Assembly: GCA_964412555.1 (NCBI GenBank)
Contig: CAYPPG010000044.1
Coordinates: 1 to 64,000 of the forward strand
DNA: 64,000 nucleotides
Direction: 5' to 3'
Origin: CAYPPG01 sp964412555
GTDB taxonomy: Bacteria; Hinthialibacterota; Hinthialibacteria; Hinthialibacterales; Hinthialibacteraceae
In this document: positions 61,052-64,000 of the stretch, piece after piece
Numbering within the stretch: the stretch's first letter is position 1
How the letters are laid out: each line of letters opens with the position of its first letter
Notes under the pieces: generated by a model
Database searches by the model: none
What the model was told of the DNA's origin: nothing
What the model saw: the letters and a program-made list of their open reading frames with translations, nothing else
Position numbers and translations under genes: made by a program

Positions 61052-61807
61052 TTAGAAGCCGATACTCGTTCCACCATCGACGGGTAGTGTCACTCCCGTG
61101 ACATACTTCGCCGCAGGCGAACAAAGATACACTGCAGCATAGCTGATATCTTCCGCCTCACCCATCCGGTTCATCGGCGTCCGCTCGAATACACGCCGCT
61201 TCCGCTCCGGATCGCTATCGAGAGCCTTCCGCGTCATATCACTGGTAATAAACCCGGGAGCAATCGCATTCACCCGCACATTATGCGGCGAAAGTTCCGT
61301 CGCCAAAGTTCGCACCAAACCAAGCTGTGCAGATTTAGCGGCTGAATAAGCCACCGTCTTGGGCAGGCCAAAAAGTGAAGCCATCGAAGCAATGAACAAA
61401 ATACACCCATGCTTCCGTTCGATCATCGCAGGCGCGGCGGCGCGCGTCAACACAAAGGAACCGGTGACATGAATATTCATCATGGTAGTAAACTCTTCAT
61501 CCGTCACTTCGACCGCCGGTTTCTTCAAATGAATCCCCGCATTGTTGATTAAAAGAGAAATCAAACCGAAGCGATCACTGATCCGCTTGATCAAGCCAGG
61601 AACCTCCTCGAAGCGGCTTACATCGAACACCTCATACTGCGTCCCATGCCCGATGGCTTGCACAGCTTCTTGCAGCGGTCCTTCCCGCCGCCCCACGATC
61701 ACTACCTGCGCTCCAGCCTCTGCCAAACATTTGGACATTGCCAAACCAAGCCCCGTCCCCCCACCGGTGATTAGAGCGATTTCCCCATCTAAACGAAATG
61801 CGTCCAT
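61052..61807 (-). CDS. SDR-family oxidoreductase (possible mannonate oxidoreductase)
   Basis: A 251-residue classical short-chain dehydrogenase. TGGGTGLGLAMSKCLAEAGA (NAD(P)-binding), NNAGIHLKKPA, the catalytic Ser/Tyr/Lys in ASMASLFGLPKTVAYSAAKS and VNAIAPGFITSDM are present. The C-terminal TLPVDGG is typical. First gene of a two-gene operon with uxuA, so a fructuronate reductase or a similar aldonate/ketose oxidoreductase is likely. Confidence 0.82.
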   Translation of the reverse strand: MDAFRLDGEIALITGGGTGLGLAMSKCLAEAGAQVVIVGRREGPLQEAVQAIGHGTQYEVFDVSRFEEVPGLIKRISDRFGLISLLINNAGIHLKKPAVEVTDEEFTTMMNIHVTGSFVLTRAAAPAMIERKHGCILFIASMASLFGLPKTVAYSAAKSAQLGLVRTLATELSPHNVRVNAIAPGFITSDMTRKALDSDPERKRRVFERTPMNRMGEAEDISYAAVYLCSPAAKYVTGVTLPVDGGTSIGF

Positions 61808-62089
61808 GGATCAAACCTTTCTTGCAATAAAATGGTTTCTTCTTGAAAAATACTGTAGTGGGGTTTGAGTGGAGTGTCAAATTCATGCGCTTCTGTGCAA
61901 CCAAAATACTTATATTGTTCGTAATGTGACTCTTCATACACAAAAATTTCTTTCCAAGAACAATACATGGACAAGGCCAACGTATATGATTTGTATTTCT
62001 ATGTGTTCAAGAATCAAATTTCGATTGACAATCATGATAGAATGTCAATAATACCCCTAAAAATCCATCTTTGTTAAATCGATTGTATA

Positions 62090-63667
62090 ATGGCAAAAAA
62101 GACTGGCAACCAGAATCCGATCATCATCACCACCCATGGGACAGACGGCGCTTGTTCGGGAGCAATGCTGTTGCAAGTGTTTCCGAAAGCATTTCTTTCT
62201 ATCACCAGTGCCGGCAGGATCAGTTGGGCTTTGGAGGAAATCGCCGGCTATGAAAAAGTTCCGGATGTCATTCACATATGCGGAGTGGGAATTTACGAGA
62301 ATTTCGAAAGTGTGGTCCATACCTTAAGCAACCTGAAACGAAAAAAGTGCTCCGTGTTTTGGTATTGTGGGCGGCAATATTTAGATGAATATGTCAATCC
62401 TTTAAAAAAGGTCTGCAAACCCATTTTTCAAGAATCCCAAAGTAACACAGAATTGATCTTCAATCACCTGAAAATCCGATCCACCCAAACCACAAAATTG
62501 CTTCGAGAGTTGGCCGAACAGTATGTGGATCCCTCGATTCCATGTTCCGATGAACATCAATTTTGGCATGATCTCATCAAAGCCAGTGCCCACCGCTATT
62601 TCAAATATGAGGATCGATCCAGTTTTGTAAATGCCATTCACAAATTGGCCGGCTTGATTCCTTTAACAAACGTGGATCAGAAAGAAGTCGAATCCTATCG
62701 AAATTATGGAAACGTTGGTGTACCACTCGGAAATAGCAAAGCGATGAAGAAAGTCCGCTCGTTGATCAATCGGTTGGGACCGGTGGAGGAACCGGTTCTC
62801 ATTGTCGGACCGACCGGTTCGGGAAAAGAGATCGCAGCCAAACTCCTTCATGAACGCAGCAAACGGGAAGGACTCTTTGTTTCCGTGAATTGCGCCATCC
62901 TCAGCACGAATGCCGATTTGGCTCATGACCGGTTATTCGGACATGAAGCGGGAGCTTATACGGGAGCCATCGAGAGCCAGCCCGGCGCATTTGAGGCGGC
63001 AGATAAAGGAACGCTATTTTTGGATGAAGTGGCGGAATTGCCGCTCACCGTTCAGACGCAACTTTTACGGGTATTGGAGGAAGGAACAGTCACCCCCTTG
63101 GGAACGATAAAATCTCACTCTGTCCAAGTTCGAATCATCGCCGCCACCAATCAGGATTTACCGGCCATGATTCGGGAAGGCCGTTTTCGCATGGATTTGT
63201 ATCACCGGCTGAATGTATTGACATTACGAATTCCATCTTTGATGGAAAGGCGGGATGATATGAAATCCATTGCGCGGAGCGTTGTTTATGATTTAAAGAA
63301 AAAAGGGCATAAGTTGGATATATCTCCGGCGGATTGGAAAACCATCTATGAATATACTTGGCCGGGGAATATCCGCGAATTCATCAATATTCTGAAACGG
63401 GCGGCATATATGAAGATGACGGTGAGAGAAATATTGAAAGAAGAAATCGAACATGCTTCCGACGATCCCACTACACTCTTGACCAAAGAAATCCTCAATG
63501 ATTACAAAATGTTCCGTCCCGAATCAACGGATGATGTTTTGCCAGAAGAAGCAATTCGGAAATCGTATATTCGGCACGTCATGGTGTTGTTCGATAGTAA
63601 CGTCACCCATTCTGCGCAGGCGTTGAAAATATCAAAGAATACCTTAAAAAAGTGGCTCTCCGAATAA
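62090..63667 (+). CDS. Sigma-54-dependent activator with degenerate DHH-type N-terminal domain
   Basis: A 525-residue regulator. Residues 9-~130 look like a DHH-family phosphoesterase fold: PIIITTHGTDGACSGAMLLQ (first motif, D19-G20 kept), DVIHICGVGIYENF, then VFWYCGRQYLDEY where the DHH triad should be (replaced by YCGRQ) and QSNTELIFNHL. The enzyme is therefore probably inactive and acts as a ligand sensor. Residues ~205-430 are a sigma-54 AAA+ domain: Walker A GPTGSGKE (240-247), GAYTGA (288-293, a GAFTGA variant), Walker B TLFLDE. The C-terminal Fis-type HTH is VTHSAQALKISKNTLKKWL. No good ribosome site is seen. A sigma-54 promoter follows downstream. Confidence 0.8.
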   Translation: MAKKTGNQNPIIITTHGTDGACSGAMLLQVFPKAFLSITSAGRISWALEEIAGYEKVPDVIHICGVGIYENFESVVHTLSNLKRKKCSVFWYCGRQYLDEYVNPLKKVCKPIFQESQSNTELIFNHLKIRSTQTTKLLRELAEQYVDPSIPCSDEHQFWHDLIKASAHRYFKYEDRSSFVNAIHKLAGLIPLTNVDQKEVESYRNYGNVGVPLGNSKAMKKVRSLINRLGPVEEPVLIVGPTGSGKEIAAKLLHERSKREGLFVSVNCAILSTNADLAHDRLFGHEAGAYTGAIESQPGAFEAADKGTLFLDEVAELPLTVQTQLLRVLEEGTVTPLGTIKSHSVQVRIIAATNQDLPAMIREGRFRMDLYHRLNVLTLRIPSLMERRDDMKSIARSVVYDLKKKGHKLDISPADWKTIYEYTWPGNIREFINILKRAAYMKMTVREILKEEIEHASDDPTTLLTKEILNDYKMFRPESTDDVLPEEAIRKSYIRHVMVLFDSNVTHSAQALKISKNTLKKWLSE

Positions 63668-63977
63668 TCCCTTTTTCGCGGCTTATCGGTCATTTTCTGA
63701 ATAGTACTCATCAGAAATTAATTGATCTAACCTTCATTTTCCTACCATGTAAAGAATTACCCCTTGTTTTATCTATATTTTACTAACTCATGAAAATCCA
63801 AGCAGTTATATTCACCTAATTTTTCAAATTCACGAATTGGCATCCTTCTTGTATATGGAAAATGTTGCCGATTGGAAAGACAACCGGCTGGAGGGATCAA
63901 AAATGCCGGTCAATGGAGCATAAAACATGTTCCGCATTCATTACTCATTGTTGCCAATGCAAGAAAGGACGAAACCG
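63668..63977. other. Promoter region downstream of the sigma-54 activator
   Basis: Carries the sigma-54 type promoter 63837..63853 and AAGAAAGGACG ahead of a start codon at 63978. Otherwise AT-rich; an activator binding site is not obvious. Confidence 0.55.
63837..63853 (+). promoter_or_regulatory. Sigma-54 (-24/-12) promoter
   Basis: TTGGCATCCTTCTTGTA. GG (63839..63840) and GT (63851..63852) are ten bases apart; the usual GC at -12 is GT, a common weaker variant. It drives the gene beginning at 63978 and is likely controlled by the upstream activator. Confidence 0.65.
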
Positions 63978-64000
63978 ATGAATACTGCAACACACAATCA
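63978..64000 (+). CDS. Start of a gene, cut by window edge
   Basis: ATG 63978 follows AAAGGACG and encodes MNTATHN before the window ends. It is the first gene behind the sigma-54 promoter and the probable target of the DHH-type activator. Its identity cannot be told from this window. Confidence 0.5.

Noticed and set aside
1..64000. CRISPR arrays, tRNA or rRNA genes
   Set aside because: The repeats are dispersed palindromes with variable spacing, not regular direct repeats with spacers. No cloverleaf or rRNA-like segment was recognised by eye.

Overview
The window looks like a metagenome-assembled contig (it contains a 100-N scaffold gap) from a flagellated, Gram-negative-type bacterium of about mid-40s percent GC. 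L-ring and P-ring flagellar genes (flgH, flgI) and secreted or lipoprotein signals point to a diderm. The protein mix suggests a PVC-like or candidate-phylum organism such as Sumerlaeota or Hydrogenedentota: DUF1080, Tat-exported Gfo/Idh/MocA oxidoreductases, an iduronate-2-sulfatase-like sulfatase, a DUF5060/GH140-like hydrolase, lone type II pseudopilins, FG-GAP proteins with a TP-rich tail, and DUF1573/rhodanese/MauE. That placement is inference; the window has no rRNA or other decisive marker.

Layout. 1-14 kb: carbohydrate-oriented secreted enzymes (DUF1080, a three-enzyme fusion at 3970..7710, a PL14-like lyase), gmd, small toxin-antitoxin-type genes, a Tat-exported dehydrogenase, and a TMTC-like TPR membrane protein. 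14.4-22 kb: a GcvR-like double-ACT protein, then a minus-strand sugar-uptake and pentose/polyol operon (split transketolase, FGGY kinase, lipoprotein binding protein, DUF2291, permease, no ATPase) and threonine deaminase. 22-29 kb: secreted hypothetical proteins, an AT-rich two-gene cassette (two TM helices plus GAF-like domain, and a 62-residue basic protein), and a large FG-GAP protein crossing the gap. 29.4-35.3 kb: a flagellar operon flgF-G-A-H-I-J-N behind a good sigma-54 promoter. 35.3-39.7 kb: a redox trio (MauE/DoxX, rhodanese, DUF1573), an FG-GAP protein and HicBA. 39.8-46 kb: the glycine cleavage operon gcvT-[AAA ATPase-DUF4276]-gcvH-gcvPA-gcvPB, with an OLD-like ATPase/TOPRIM pair embedded in it. 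46-54.5 kb: a second Tat oxidoreductase, a sulfatase, a pseudopilin, a RelE-type module, a YprB-like exonuclease, recA and a rearranged HEPN/MNT module. 55-64 kb: pheT, a ZapB-like coiled coil, zapA, an Rpn-family nuclease, a second pseudopilin, mannonate dehydratase with an SDR dehydrogenase, and a sigma-54 activator with a degenerate DHH-type N-terminal domain. A sigma-54-type promoter and the first codons of a target gene follow it at the window edge.

Two genome-wide themes stand out. First, several families of short palindromic (REP/MITE-like) repeats are dispersed between genes. One copy after flgH is flanked by a 12-bp direct duplication, and a fragment of the same family lies in frame inside a membrane-protein gene. 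Second, both RelE/ParE-type toxin genes are frameshifted at homopolymer runs while their antitoxins are intact, and a HEPN/MNT module carries a deletion fusion.

The most interesting candidates for undescribed biology are the DHH-derived sigma-54 activator with its downstream promoter, the ATPase-DUF4276 pair inside the glycine cleavage operon, the AT-rich 2TM-GAF cassette, and the glycosidase/serine-hydrolase/esterase fusion.
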